Shown here: in pieces, positions 1-11,208 of the stretch
Numbering within the stretch: position 1 is the stretch's first letter
How the letters are laid out: every line of letters begins with the position of its first letter
Assembly: GCF_022376445.1 (NCBI RefSeq)
Contig: NW_025955039.1
Span: 119,813-183,812, forward strand
From: Fomitopsis serialis
Taxonomy: Eukaryota > Basidiomycota > Agaricomycetes > Polyporales > Fomitopsidaceae
Length of the DNA: 64,000 nucleotides
Direction of reading: 5' to 3'
Notes under the pieces: model-generated
Database searches by the model: none
The model's input: only the letters and a program-made list of their open reading frames with translations
What the model was told of the DNA's origin: nothing
Made by a program: the position numbers and the translations under genes

Positions 1-827
1 GCGCGACGCGGACCATCCAGCCAAATATGTCGAGTTCGGTTGCTCCCTTCTCAACAGAAGCTTTGATAGCATCACGAAGCTGCAGAGGGACTCAATAAAT
101 ATGCGAGGCCTCGGGCGGCCAGGAGGCACTTACCTTGGAGACAACGTCATAGAATATGGCAGCATGTGTCGCATGTGGTTGATCGAGAACACAGGATGCA
201 GTAGCTTGCGCTGCCTGCTATGAGCATGGCCTGCCACATATTGAGCCTTATGGTCGCCTATACAACAATTGTCGTGCTGTACCTGAAGTCGACAGTAACC
301 CGGGCCCGAAGAATACGCGAGCCACTCTGAGACGATCTCAGCGACATACATCGAACGTCGATAGACGTAGACGTACTCCGTGAATGCCGCGCTTTCTGGT
401 AGAACGGCTCCTCCTTTATCAGGATCATGTGGAGCGCTTTTGGGTCTGCCACATACAACATCGGCCGCTGTGTTCATCAATATGAGGCCTGCCCCAGTCT
501 AGTCGCAAACGTGCTAGGCGTACCCCCAGCATACCGTGAAGCCTCACGATAGGGCCGTAGTCGAGAGCGACGTGTTGCTGGAACACCTCGCCTTCCCGAG
601 CGAACCATTGCTTCAAGTTGCCTAGCACAATATATTAGTTAAGAGTAGCGTAGAGTCGTGTACGATGGCGCCTTACCTGTAAGGATCGCTCCGGATGGAG
701 GTCCAGGCAGACTACTAATAGTCGATGTCGCTGCATATGCCCGAGCTGTTCGCCACACGAGCCAAAAGACAGAGCAGGTCGATAACAAGATGAGTGGCAC
801 AGGCAGTTCCATCTGGAGGCTATGCAT
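1..827 (-). CDS. Cytochrome P450, N-terminal part, cut by window edge
   Basis: Membrane-bound haem monooxygenase of the fungal ER type. The ATG at 827 opens a hydrophobic anchor (PLILLSTCSVFWLVW) followed by the proline-rich hinge SLPGPPSG. Exon 1 ends at 677 (intron 622-676, GTAAGG...TAG) and exon 2 begins NLKQWFAREG. Further exons carry PMLYVADPKALH, the QRKLLHPVFSINHMRHMLP helix-C region and, at the left edge, LRDAIKASVEKG. I-helix, ExxR and haem-Cys regions lie outside the window. All parts align with the complete P450 at 6256-8600, so the two are close paralogues in the same orientation. One base is missing after HMLP (about 150-165) relative to that paralogue. Given similar losses in housekeeping genes nearby, this may be a sequence error. 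The CYP family was not determined. Confidence 0.8.
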
Positions 828-2033
828 GTCAACGGGGATGTGTGCAGAGAAATCGGCGCCAGAGTTTTTCACGGACACGGTATAAGTCCTTGAAATTAGT
901 TCGCCGCCTGTGACCGGCAAGCTTAGTATGGACGAACTCTAAACATCATCGGACATGTCGTTCATACTATGATAACCAATGTTTCGCCCAGCGCCGTGTA
1001 TTGAAGCTCGGCCACACCGACTCGGACGACAACCAGGTATTGAACCGCTGTAACAGTCATCAGATCTGAAAGATGCCGATACATACTGTGTGCTCAAACA
1101 GGCTTGTCCACGTCTCTCGCCATCAGGTGCTAACGCAAGGTAGGCATATCATACCGGGTTACCTACTCGTTGTTGTCAATCAAATTGTTCGTGGCCGGGC
1201 TACTTGGACGAACTGCCGGAAGATGGTCAGAGACAAAATCCATGTTTGAACAACTCCAAGGTCACCGAGTCCTGCGTTTCCCAAATAGAATCGGTTGCAG
1301 TCGCCATGCACGATGTTCATCATGAAGCCGCATGACGCAGAGACACAGCGACATCGGGCAAGCTCAGCAATACTAGTGGTGCCGTCACAACTCATCATTC
1401 GAGCGACGTGACCACCGTATCGTGATTCCACAGGATCCTTTTCGAATACTTCACATCTGCTGCGTGCGCAAGAACATAGGCATCAAACACACACGCACTT
1501 CGTCGTCGCAAACGACATACCATCGCAAGTACAGTCCTGATACTCAGTTTTTGGAGCGAAAAGCAGACATCGCATATAGGATTGCCATGCCACCAACTGT
1601 AGCCAAGAGAAACCCGGCGAGATGTGGCCATCGAAGGCATACCGTACCTGCTTGTACGAATGTTCTGAAGCCGGCAGTAGCAACATTCTGACTGGCAATG
1701 TCCTGTATTGACTCGGATAACGCACTAGACACTATTCCATCTTCGACCAAGACGAATGCCCGCCGCTGTGAGAAGCAATGCATGTTCCTCTTCCCACGGA
1801 GACCTTTGCGCAGGTTTCCTGAGAGTGCAGGGTAGCAGCCGGAGCCAGGACAACAGCGCATGGAGGATGATGGTCGCATGCGCGGCACAGACAGGGCTGC
1901 GCAAGCCACAAACGGACGGGTTGCCACAGCGAACAAAACAAAGCCAAACACGTTCTTTACCCTCTCCCCATCGTCACCCACGGCTGCCAGCCCTCTTTCC
2001 GCAGCGTGCTCGCCGTCATTCCTCACGACCACA
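828..2033. other. Intergenic; possible kinase-like remnant
   Basis: No convincing gene. On the minus strand around 1180-1431 an open stretch contains IVHGDCNRFY, which resembles the catalytic-loop HGDxNRxN of fungal kinase-like proteins. The surrounding residues do not extend the match in one frame. It may be a decayed fragment or chance. The right end is the ROT1 promoter. Confidence 0.25.
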
Positions 2034-3904
2034 ATGCTCCCAATCGTCCTCGGTCTTCTCTTTGCCGTCCTCCCCGTTCTTGCACAGGACATCCAATATA
2101 CAACTGTCCATAATGCGACCGTCATCTACGGCACCTGGGCCTCCGGATCCATGGGCGTACTCACGGGCTCGGTACGTCCGAAACATCGAGAGAGACGACT
2201 TGGAATGCTGACTTCTTCACAGGGCTTTGCAGACCCGGCTGAAGCGTCCTTCAACTACCCGAACACAACCGGTGTCTCGTTCTCATTGTGAGTAACCATC
2301 TGATCTCTGTTCATTCTACTTGAGATCTGGCTCGGATCGCGTCGTGGAAGGACGCAAAGAGGGTAGAGCGTGTGTGCAATGTGCCCAAAGACTGGCAGTG
2401 GTGCGTTCGAAGGGCAACGCCTATACAGACAGGCGGATTGAAGCGGGGCGCTCTATGTCGATCCACCAACAGTGTCCCGGGAAGTCGGACGGAGGCTACC
2501 AACGGACTCCTTGCGCGTCCACTACTGGATTGTGCGCAGCCATCTAACGACTGATCTCGCTGCTGTCCGAGGCGGCGGGGCAGTGATATGTTCTGCAGGT
2601 CCATACGTGTGCCACTGGCCTGGCACTGTGGCAGTGCCCCACGACTGGGTGGCCTTCCTATCTGTGGTCATTGGCCTCTGTCTGCTACTCGTCGGCGAGG
2701 CGTCATGCTAGTGTCCACTCTGAGGCTGTGCCCTTCCTTCAGCGACCTCTGACAATACGCGGGAAGTCTGGACGACAAGCTCGCTGTTCCAAGCCCCGCA
2801 AGGGCGACTGTCTGACCCTCTCGCGCATTGTCAGAGTCCTGGCTTCAGTGAGATGTCAGAAAACGATCACGGATAGACAGCCCCTCCCACGTGTATGCAG
2901 GGTCCGGGCGGCAAGTAATATGTCGATGGACTGCTTCTCGCAGCGCGCGCGCAGAGATTCGGCGGCGCTGGTGTGTCGCAGGATTCACCCATTATGCTTT
3001 ATCGGGAAGCATAGTCTCTCTCGGCAAGGTGCCGTCATGTGAAGTGGACGGTGGGGAATCCTTTCACGAGTCCCGTTCGGACCTTGCACAACTCCGCCTG
3101 ACCGTATCACTGGTGGAGCTGTATCGCCCGCACTCCGCTTGTTTCCTGCGTGCGCGTTGTGCAGGTCGGTCCATCATCATATGTGTTACGCACCATCATA
3201 CCGGGGCCCAGGAGAATCACCTTCGTGATGATCTCGCTATACTAGCACCTTGTCGGTCGTTTGGGCCCCTCCGTTCCTTACCAGGAGGGTACTTGCACCC
3301 TCCAATTTTCTCGATCCAAGCGTTTGCGTCCAGCAAGTGCATCTATCATTACGATGTCTGCTGTCATCACTTCCAATTCTTTCAAAATTGTCACTGACAT
3401 GTCATGCACAGCTCGGAGGATGGCTATTTCGAGATAGCACGGTATCGATTCACGAGCAACGGCACGAACCCAAGCTGCATCCAAGGCGTGATCGACTGGT
3501 CGCACGGAAACTACGTGCTGCAGCCCAACGGCTCGATCACGACAACGCCATTCGGCGACGGCTTCATGCAGGTGCAAGACGCCTGCGCGGCTGTGTCCAA
3601 CCTCATCCAGGAGTACAACCAGACCGAATACTTCCCGCAGTGGAACATCTTCCTCGACTCCACGCTCGGCTACCAGCTCCAGCTCTACTACTACGACGGC
3701 TCAACGTACCCCCAGCAGAACCTGTACTCGACCACGCCGAACATGCTGCCGACGAGGAGCCTCCGCAACGCGACGACGACCGTCGGCAAGCGCGAGCTCG
3801 TCAAGCGGAGTGCGGCGCTGAGGGCGCGGGGCTGGGATTCGCTGACCGTCGTCGGCCTGACCGCGGCGATGTTGCTCGCGGGCGCGTCGTCGCTACTGCT
3901 GTGA
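2034..3904 (+). CDS. rot1: ROT1-family ER chaperone / cell-wall glucan protein
   Basis: ROT1 proteins are ER-membrane glycoproteins needed for N- and O-glycosylation, protein folding and beta-1,6-glucan synthesis. The ATG at 2034 has a good context (ccacaATG) and opens a signal peptide (LPIVLGLLFAVLPVLA). Exon 1 is 2034-2171, exon 2 2223-2288 and exon 3 3412-3904. Family landmarks follow in order: YGTWASGSMGVLTGS, GFADPAEASFNYP, GVSFSF joined across intron 2, EDGYFEIARYRF, ITTTPFGDGFMQVQD, LIQEYNQTEYFPQW and TTPNMLPTRSL. The C terminus is hydrophobic (VVGLTAAMLLAGASSLLL), a tail anchor. Several N-glycosylation sequons (NGT, NGS, NQT, NAT) are visible. This is one of the few genes here readable without any frame correction. 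Intron 2 is unusually long. Confidence 0.9.
2289..3411 (+). other. Unusually long ROT1 intron 2 (1123 bp)
   Basis: Donor GTGAGT at 2289 and acceptor CACAG ending 3411. The join restores the conserved SFSFSEDGYFE. Other introns in the window are mostly 50-60 bp. No ORF, terminal repeats or target duplication were recognised inside it. Confidence 0.7.
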
Positions 3905-4520
3905 TGATGGTGGACAGGCGTACTCGCGTATAGCTTCCTCTTTGACCCCTTTTCTCCTGTCTTGTCATGCTAGTTACACTCGCACATTTTTTACGACCGG
4001 CTGTCGGACCGTTCGCATTAGCTACTCCTACTTCATGAGCGGATTGTACCTCGACCAGATGATACCCGTCGACTGCCTTCCGCGTCCGCTCGTTTGATCC
4101 CGAGATACACGAACGGTGGCTAAGTTACTGTATGACTACTTACAGACTGCCCAGTGGATGGCGAAGTGAGCCCCGCTCCAATAATCGTTCTTTGATCCCA
4201 CATATCGGTCTTCGGATGCTTCAACGGGACCAGTCTGCGGAGGAGCAGATAAGAGCAGAACCCTTGGCTTCAGCGATATATATACTGGTTTTCCACGAGG
4301 CGGACCATCTCGTGTCGGTTAGTCGTTCACAACTGGCTCTACTAATAAGAGCGGGATACAGCATGTCATCCAACCAGGGTTCAAGTAAGCTCATCTACTT
4401 ACTCGTCGTGGATGGATATTGATCGTCCATCCAGAAAGTCCAGTGCTCTACCAGCCACTAGTATTGGTGACCGACGATGGAGTCGTGTCAACAGGGCACG
4501 CGGGGCACGAACAGAAGACA
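3905..4520. other. Intergenic, nothing recognised
   Basis: Gap between the 3' end of ROT1 and the aldo/keto reductase start. No gene, repeat or RNA was seen. It presumably contains the reductase promoter. Confidence 0.5.
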
Positions 4521-6028
4521 ATGCGTCGCAATGTGTTGTCGCCGGTGAAGTCCCTGCTCGGATTCTTGGTCGGGTCCTACATCGCTCTCTATCTTCTGTG
4601 CCGGTTCCAGCTCCTGCAACTGGATGCAGTCTGCTCAGGCCACACCTTCGGCTTCCAGTGTCACCGGCCAGTCGATGCCAAAGTCTCGACATTGCCGACA
4701 CATTACGCCCTTCCGTCGGGCGACAAGATCCCTTCGGTGGCGCTTGGTACGGTGAATATCACACGACGGGACGTAAGATGTTGAACATCGTGTTGATCTA
4801 GGCGTCTGGCAGGCAGCTCAGGGAGAGGTCGGTGCGGCTGTAAAGGTCGCGCTCAAGGCGGGCTATAGACATATCGACGGCGCATGGAGGTATGAGGTGG
4901 GTGGTACTACTAGTAGTCCCGGCAGTAGGTGTGCAGGTCTGAACGGATCGACAGAACGAGGCGGAGGTCGGGCAAGCTATCAAGGAGAGTGGTGTCGCTC
5001 GCGAAGACATCTGGCTGACATCGAAGGTACGTATGTCTCGTGCTACATTGCACAACCGTTACATTGGTCAATGCTCGTCTCAGTTGTGGAATTGGTTCCA
5101 CGCCCCGGAGGACGTTGAGCCTGCCCTCACAAGACGCTCAGCGATCTGCAGACCGACTATCTCGATCTCTACATCATCCATTGGTTACGATGGGCTTGAC
5201 TGGCGTGCGTTAGTGCATCTGACGTGCCTGGTTAGGCCGATCGCGCTGAAGAAAGACACCTACGAGCTTGATGAAGCGCTCACTGCCGATCCATACCCGA
5301 CTTGGAAGAAGCTCGAGGAGATGGTCGAGAAGGGAAAAGTGCGGAACATCGGTATCAGCAAGTGGGTACAGTGATTATCGTAAGTACAGGGTGCTTATGG
5401 ACACCCCGACACTTTATGTAGCTTCAACATCCCGAGGTCAGTTGGTGCGCCGCTGATTAGCATGCATGCACTCATATTCATGAACCAGGATCAAGAACCT
5501 CACTGCTAACCCGCTGAAATACAAGCCCGCCGTGAACCAAGTCGAGCTCAACTATTGGAACCCGCAGCCGGAGCTGCTCAAGTGGTGTCAAGAGCACGAT
5601 CTCCTCCTCGAGGCATACTCGCCTCTCGGAAGCAACAAACAGGTCAAGGAGACGCTTCAGCTCCCTGAAGTTCAAGAGATCGCGAATGAACTCAACATCA
5701 CGCCTGCCCAGGCGATCATCTCCTGGCACGTCCAGCGCGGCGTGAGTGCTTATAAGTTCAACGTCGGATGCACTGATAGGGGAACTCGTTCAGACCGTCG
5801 TACTGCCGAAGAGCGTCACTCCCTCACGTGTCAAGGAGAACCTCCAAGGTCGAATGCCTTCTCTGCGATACACTGTCTGAGGCTGACATTTGTTCAGTCT
5901 TCGCGCTGCCGAAGATCTCTTTCAAGGTTGGAGGAGGCAGCGACGTCGCATCCGCCTCAGCGATATCAATCCCTCCAAGCGTACAACCTCCCTTCGATAT
6001 CTTCGATGATTATCCTTACGACAAGTAG
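4521..6028 (+). CDS. Aldo/keto reductase with N-terminal membrane segment
   Basis: NAD(P)H-dependent aldo/keto reductase, a TIM-barrel carbonyl reductase; substrate unknown. The ATG at 4521 opens about 30 residues with a hydrophobic stretch (GFLVGSYIALYLLCRF) ahead of the usual family start (LPSGDKIPSVALGT). The catalytic tetrad is visible: Asp and Tyr in HIDGAWRY (about 4862-4885), Lys in LTSK (about 5026), His in YIIHW (about 5180). Later parts read KVRNIGISK, NQVELNYWNPQPELLKWCQ, LLEAYSPLGS, ITPAQAIISWHVQRG and VVLPKSVTPSRVKENL. The end is FDIFDDYPYDK before the stop at 6028. At least six short exons. Single-base losses are needed near 5125 and in the last exon. The barrel assignment is firm; the membrane anchor is unusual because most family members are soluble. 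Confidence 0.88.
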
Positions 6029-6255
6029 GAAAGATCAACGCAATGCAGGAGCGGGACTTGTGAGACAGTGTAAATGCTACTGCGGCACATAGTCAATTGA
6101 CTTACTCGGTAACCACAGCATACAGCTGCGATCTACAATTAGCAACAGATATTTTTATGAGTTGTGGCTATTCAAACACGCTGTTCAGCTTATTCCATTC
6201 AAGCAACACATCCATACAACTCGTCTACTTGATAAGGGTCGATTACCTTCAACAC

Positions 6256-8600
6256 CTACGCGGGTCGATAGATGCCCACCTTCAGAGACATCTCGGGTTT
6301 AGTGCTCTCTTCCCGCCGTGGGATAGCGCACTGCAGCAACGTTCCAGGCGATGGGTTTGTCGCTCAAGTCGAAATGAAGTGTGCCAGTAACACAGCCAAC
6401 GACCTCTGTGTCATCATTAGCTTCAACGTCACTGGTGAGTGGCATATACTGACTCATTTCCATCTCGGAGAACTTGAAGCCGCTACATCAATTTCAGTCT
6501 CAGTCGAATGAGAAAGTAGAGGAACGAACATGCATGCTCTCTTTCCGGCCAAGAAAGTAACCTGTAACGTGCTTCGTTAGTCATCGGTTCAGTACGATGA
6601 GTCTCTAGAGGACCTACAGGTTGGAGTAAACACCTGGTAGACGTGCGTCCGTAACAGCGGACGGAAGTTGTGACCATCGCTGCGGTTTCCACTCGAGGCA
6701 TCCGGGCCCCATAGGTCCTGTCTTACGTTCGACGCATACGTGCCGATAAGTATCTCCGTACCCTGCGGCACAAACAGCTCGTTCAGTGTCTGCCCGTCTG
6801 ATGTGGTGATCGGCTGAGACAGCGGGATAACATTGTCCTTCTGGGCGCTGCATGAAGATGTGAGAGGACGGACCATCGCTCGACAGAAAGGCTCACACTC
6901 GAACGATGTTCGTAGCGGGTGGATAGCTATGGACTACATCAGTTCATGAAGCGGACCGTAGAGTGAGTGACGTCTCACTTACAGCCGTAAAGTCTCCCGA
7001 CAAACGCTATCCAACAACGGAAGACCGTCGAGCTCATCGTAAGGAATCCCCTCGGCTGCACGGGCTTCGATAAGTTCTTCGCGCAACTTCTGCTGGACAT
7101 CTTTGTTGATCGAGAGCAAGTGTAAAATACGGGCGAGCGTTGAAGATGTGGTCTCCAGCGCGGCAAATGTGAAGGTGCTGGTGATCACATCAGCTCTCCT
7201 TGTATCATGTAGAAGGCATAGACTTACGTTATCTGTGCAAGAACTTCTTCCTCTGGAAGCCGTTCGCTCTCATTGGCCGCCATGTTAGCTCGCACTGGTA
7301 AGGTGGGACTTTTCAACTCGACATCGGCGATGACAACCTTCATTACTCACTCAGAATGCTCATTATGTCCTTCCCCTCGGCGAGCTGCTTACTGACTACC
7401 TCGTCTCCTTGTCGCAGCACAGCCTTCTTCGCTTCGTATATCTGCTCCGACCGACTGTTGATCGTGTCGACGAGGTCGACGACTTGCCGTATGATCCACG
7501 TCCTCGGAAGAAGATCCACAAGTATGCGTCTAAACCAGGCGGGTCCGAGGATCCTCAGGTATGGAATAAAACGGCGCAGTACTGCTAGGTCCACCATCTT
7601 CGGACTATCCACGTAGGAAGAAAAATGAATGGACATCAGACTCGAGTCATGACGGTGATAGAAGGGAGCCGCACTTGAAGGCTTTGATAGCGTCCGCAAA
7701 TGGGTCACGCTTGTCCTCGACGAGAGGATCAAAAGAATACCCAAGACCGCCTTGACCGATCAGTTCGAGTGCAACGCGTACTGTCCATCCGAGGACGTCC
7801 ATTTCAGATTTGCCGCCTTCAATGGTCGTTCGCATGGCATCTCGTAGCTAGTGATTGTTCAGAATCTGCATGCACAAGTTTCGAGTTTTTGCTTACCTTG
7901 TATACGACATTGTAGAAGATCGGGAGCATGCGACGCATATGAGTTATCGAGAACACTGGGTTGAGTAGCTTTCGTTGTTTCGCGTGATATTGCCCTAGAT
8001 CCAATTTGAGTAGCGGAGGCTGGAGTAAAGAACTTTGCGGGACTTACCCTCCGTGGCTAATAACCTGGTCCAAACAAGATGCGACCCAGCCTATATCGCA
8101 ACGGCAGTCAATTCGTTAGGGTATATAGTCTTGTTACTACCGTACTCAATGAAGGCTCTGCTTTCTTGGTAGATCGGCTCTTCCTTGATTAGTATGGCAT
8201 GTAGGGCCTTTGGGTCCGATACATAAAGGATTGGTCGCTAGATGCCAAAATCAGTTGAAGGGCTCGGGCGAAGCAACAAGTACAGCCGTAACGCGTACTC
8301 CCATCATTCCGTGTATCTTGACCACAGAACCGTATTCTAGCGCAACATGTTTCTGAAAGCCGTCCCCTTCGCGGCTGAACCATTGCTTAAGGTTCCCTGA
8401 TACAAACGATTAATTGGCCTAGTACCACAGGTGGACAGAATCGCTTCACCTGTCACGAAGGAGCTAGATCGCGGGCCGCGCAGCTTGCGAAGGCTCGCAA
8501 ATACGAGGCGCGAGCGGATTGCTCGCCATAAAATCCAAGTAATAACGAGGGCTATCAGAGCCTGAGAAAGGGCGCCCTCCGGCATGAGGGACTTCAGCAT
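6256..8600 (-). CDS. Cytochrome P450 monooxygenase
   Basis: Haem-thiolate monooxygenase, probably of secondary or xenobiotic metabolism. The ATG at 8600 opens an ER anchor (ALIALVITWILW), then a short hinge and NLKQW. Motifs in order on the minus strand: RPILYVSDPKALHAILIKEEP, FGPG, QRKLLNPVFSITHMRRMLP, I-helix FAALETTSSTLARIL (about 7150), K-helix ETLRL with ExxR (about 6990), and FVPQGTEILIGTYASN. The haem loop FLAGKRACIG (6533-6563, joined over an intron to GFKFSEMEM) retains the cysteine. The tail PEMSLKVGIYRPA ends at the stop 6256-6258. Around ten exons. Single-base losses occur at FGPG (about 8070) and before TKPEM (about 6285). No residue needed for catalysis is missing, so the gene may well be functional. 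It is a paralogue of the P450 at the left edge. Confidence 0.88.
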
Positions 8601-9456
8601 TAATCGACGGAAGGGCGGGAAGGAGGAGGGGTGGGGAAACCTCTGCGGCATTCAAGTTCATGCTGCTCATATGGGCGTCGAACGGTCTTTCGGGCGCCCG
8701 TTCTCGGCCAGCTTTCCTCGTGCTTCATGTCGGTACCGGTGTGTTGAGTGATCGGCCGCTGTGCTCTGCAGTCTAAGCGCCGCGGTGCTACGCTTGAAAC
8801 ACGTTACAGTGAAGCAGTAGTTTTGATGATAGAACATCGAACCCGCGGGAGGCCGAGGTCATGCATGCCACATAAGCACGACGACGTAACTGTGAGGCTC
8901 AGACGACTGAAGTGTTCAATTGTCAGCTCAGATAGAACTCCCAATCGATGTCGGTATTATACAGTACCTTAGACAGTTCATATTTTGCCGTGCGTAGTGA
9001 TTCAAGTACTTACATACGTAAGTACTCACCTCTCCCGAGCCATCGCGCGCGGCGCATTGCGAAGGGAGACATCCCGGAGTGTGAGTGTTGCGTGTTTTCA
9101 TGCACATTGATTCAGATATGCGCGTGAACCAGAGTCGATGCCATAGATAGAACCAATGAGTAAGTAGTTTCGAATAAGGAGGACGCGCCGCGAGCGCTGG
9201 CTGGCACTCGATACGATGCACGTGCACATCGCTACAATATATGATACGTCAGCCTGCTACCAGCAGTTGACCACCAGTGCTACTTGTTAGAATACATCTT
9301 CTCTGGTGCTGCTATATAATGAGGCTTGAACTCTACGAGCGGGTGCGAAATCACTTCTGGGCTCAAAGCTAACTTATGCGGTGCAAGTGACCCAATGTGC
9401 AAGAACGCTGACCTTCAAGCTTCCGGTTCGTAGAATGCCCGTTGCGCGGCCGCTGG
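8601..9456. other. Intergenic, nothing recognised
   Basis: P450 upstream region on the left side. No ORF, RNA or repeat of note. Confidence 0.5.
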
Positions 9457-10844
9457 CTATACCCCAGACCTCATTGGACTGCAGTCTCGTAACTCTCGTT
9501 GAGACCGCCCTGGGATGCGTTTTGTTGGGTAAGCACGACTGGTCAAACCACAGGGATACTCGCTCACCTCGAAACGTTCAAGAATAGCTTCCGGTAAGCA
9601 GCTGTTCGCATTCTTCATTCTGAACACCTGTAAATTGCCCTTCTGGCAGAGCAGGCTCAAGCGCGTCGACTGCTTGTGCCGACGAAGGGTATTCCGAATG
9701 TCGATCAGGGTATCGCGGAGCTTGACAAAATCATTCTGGAGTTCTTCGGCAACCTCGCGCATTTCTGGATCGTCCACACCCAACATTCGCACCTGGCGGA
9801 ACAATCCTTGTTCGTGACTAGCCGCGTATAGATGAGGTGTTTGCGAGAGGAAGAGCTGTGGGTACGTCTCCTTCCATTTCATCTTCTTGCCTGTCTTGAT
9901 TTCAACGATGTCGGCCTGCGGTATCTGGCCCCCCGCGTTAACGACATTCACATAACTCTTGTCAGCGTGTGTCATTGGTTCCGTTGTCGCAGAATGACCA
10001 CCGTTTGTGATGAGCGGAGAATTTGATGGGCTAGCGGAAGCAGTATACGCATCCACTTCGAAACCGACTACCATGGTCAACCCCCCAAAATTCTATCATT
10101 CGATTAGCATTCGATAAACCTAGCTCATGACGCCTGGCCGCTCACGTATTTGACCAGACGGGTATGAGCGGTCATGTTCAAGTTCTCGCATCCCGGAGCG
10201 ACGCCAGTACTCTCGTGCTCGAAGTTTCTCCCGTATCCCGGATGTCGGCTGTCGCTCTTCATCCGCATTCGCTCGACCCACTGACCGAACACAACAGTGC
10301 GCTCTCCGGCAAGCTGTGTGTCTATCCTGAAGTCGTCCGGTTTTGACTCCCTCGTCCACCGAAGCAGCTTCCGCAACGTGTTACGGCTTGTGATGAAGTC
10401 GACGCTGCCCCAGTCCATTGCCTGACCCGTCACAGTGTCGATGGCGTAGAACCACGGGAGCATAGGATAAGACGGCACCCTCTGTCCATCCTCGTAGGTG
10501 CAGAATGTTCCCGCGTCAGGTGGAACTTGGTACGGTATGTCCCGGTTCAACCACCTACGAGGCGACCCTAGGGCGATGATCAGTGAAGTACAGTACTTCC
10601 GCTGATACAACAACAGCTGAGTACCTGGGACGACGATTGTTGGTTTCTTCTGGTCAAGCCAATTATAGGATCCGATATACTCCACGTCCCGTATAGTTAC
10701 GGATTCTGTCGCCCTTGTTTCAGGCTTCTGCAAGGTCTCCAACTCTGGTCTCTCGAGGCCATCAAGTATATTGAGCCTGAGCGGGCGGAACTGCTGTGTA
10801 CGAGATGGTTTGGTGTTACCACGGTGAGTGGTGCTGGTGGCCAT
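9457..10844 (-). CDS. DXO/Rai1-like protein, array copy A (catalytic-like residues kept)
   Basis: First of four tandem paralogues. The ATG at 10844 starts a basic leader. Exon 1 holds VEYIGSYNWLD and TIVVPG. Intron 10568-10624 is followed by SPRRWLNRDIPYQVP, VDFITSRNTLRKLLRW, FRIDTQLAGERTVVF and YGRNFEHEST. Intron 10093-10145 leads to GLTMVVGFEVDAY, ADIVEIKTGKK and YPQLFLSQTP. The order GYxFE ... ExD ... ExK ... W/YxQxFL matches my memory of the DXO/Rai1 decapping-exonuclease family, which removes faulty or NAD caps from RNA using Mg2+. In this copy all three acidic motifs and the lysine of EIKT are present. Homologues in fungal databases may carry the label geranylgeranyl pyrophosphate synthetase, but no DDxxD prenyl-synthase motif is visible. 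The 3' end is uncertain: paralogues stop at RFEGL, whereas this reading continues to 9457 or splices at GTGAGC. Confidence 0.65.
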
Positions 10845-11208
10845 CGTCTGGTAACGGATGGTGTGCAGGTGAGGACGAGGATGTCCCACGATAGCTGGCT
10901 CGACGGCTGATGTAGTTAGCATGGGGTCAGTTGACACCCACATGAGATGGGCATATTCACATTGCTCCCATCGAAGTGTGCCTTCTATCTACGCCGTGTA
11001 TCCGAAGGCAACTAATTTCGAAACTGCTTCGGAAACCAGACACGCGACGAATTCCCGCTTGATATTGTTATTATACATGTACATGTTCGGCGCGGAGAAT
11101 CAATAACAGAACGACAGCTTCTCTCTGATGGTACGTAGTTGTACAATGAGTGGCAACCGAGAACAACACGACGGCGCAACCCTTTCTGGGGACTTACACG
11201 CTTTCAAA
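10845..11208. other. Short intergenic between array copies A and B
   Basis: Upstream region of copy A. No gene seen. Confidence 0.5.

Noticed and set aside
1544..2125. 193-codon minus-strand frame antisense to ROT1 exon 1
   Set aside because: Overlaps the well-supported ROT1 signal-peptide exon, and its composition is that of a shadow frame.
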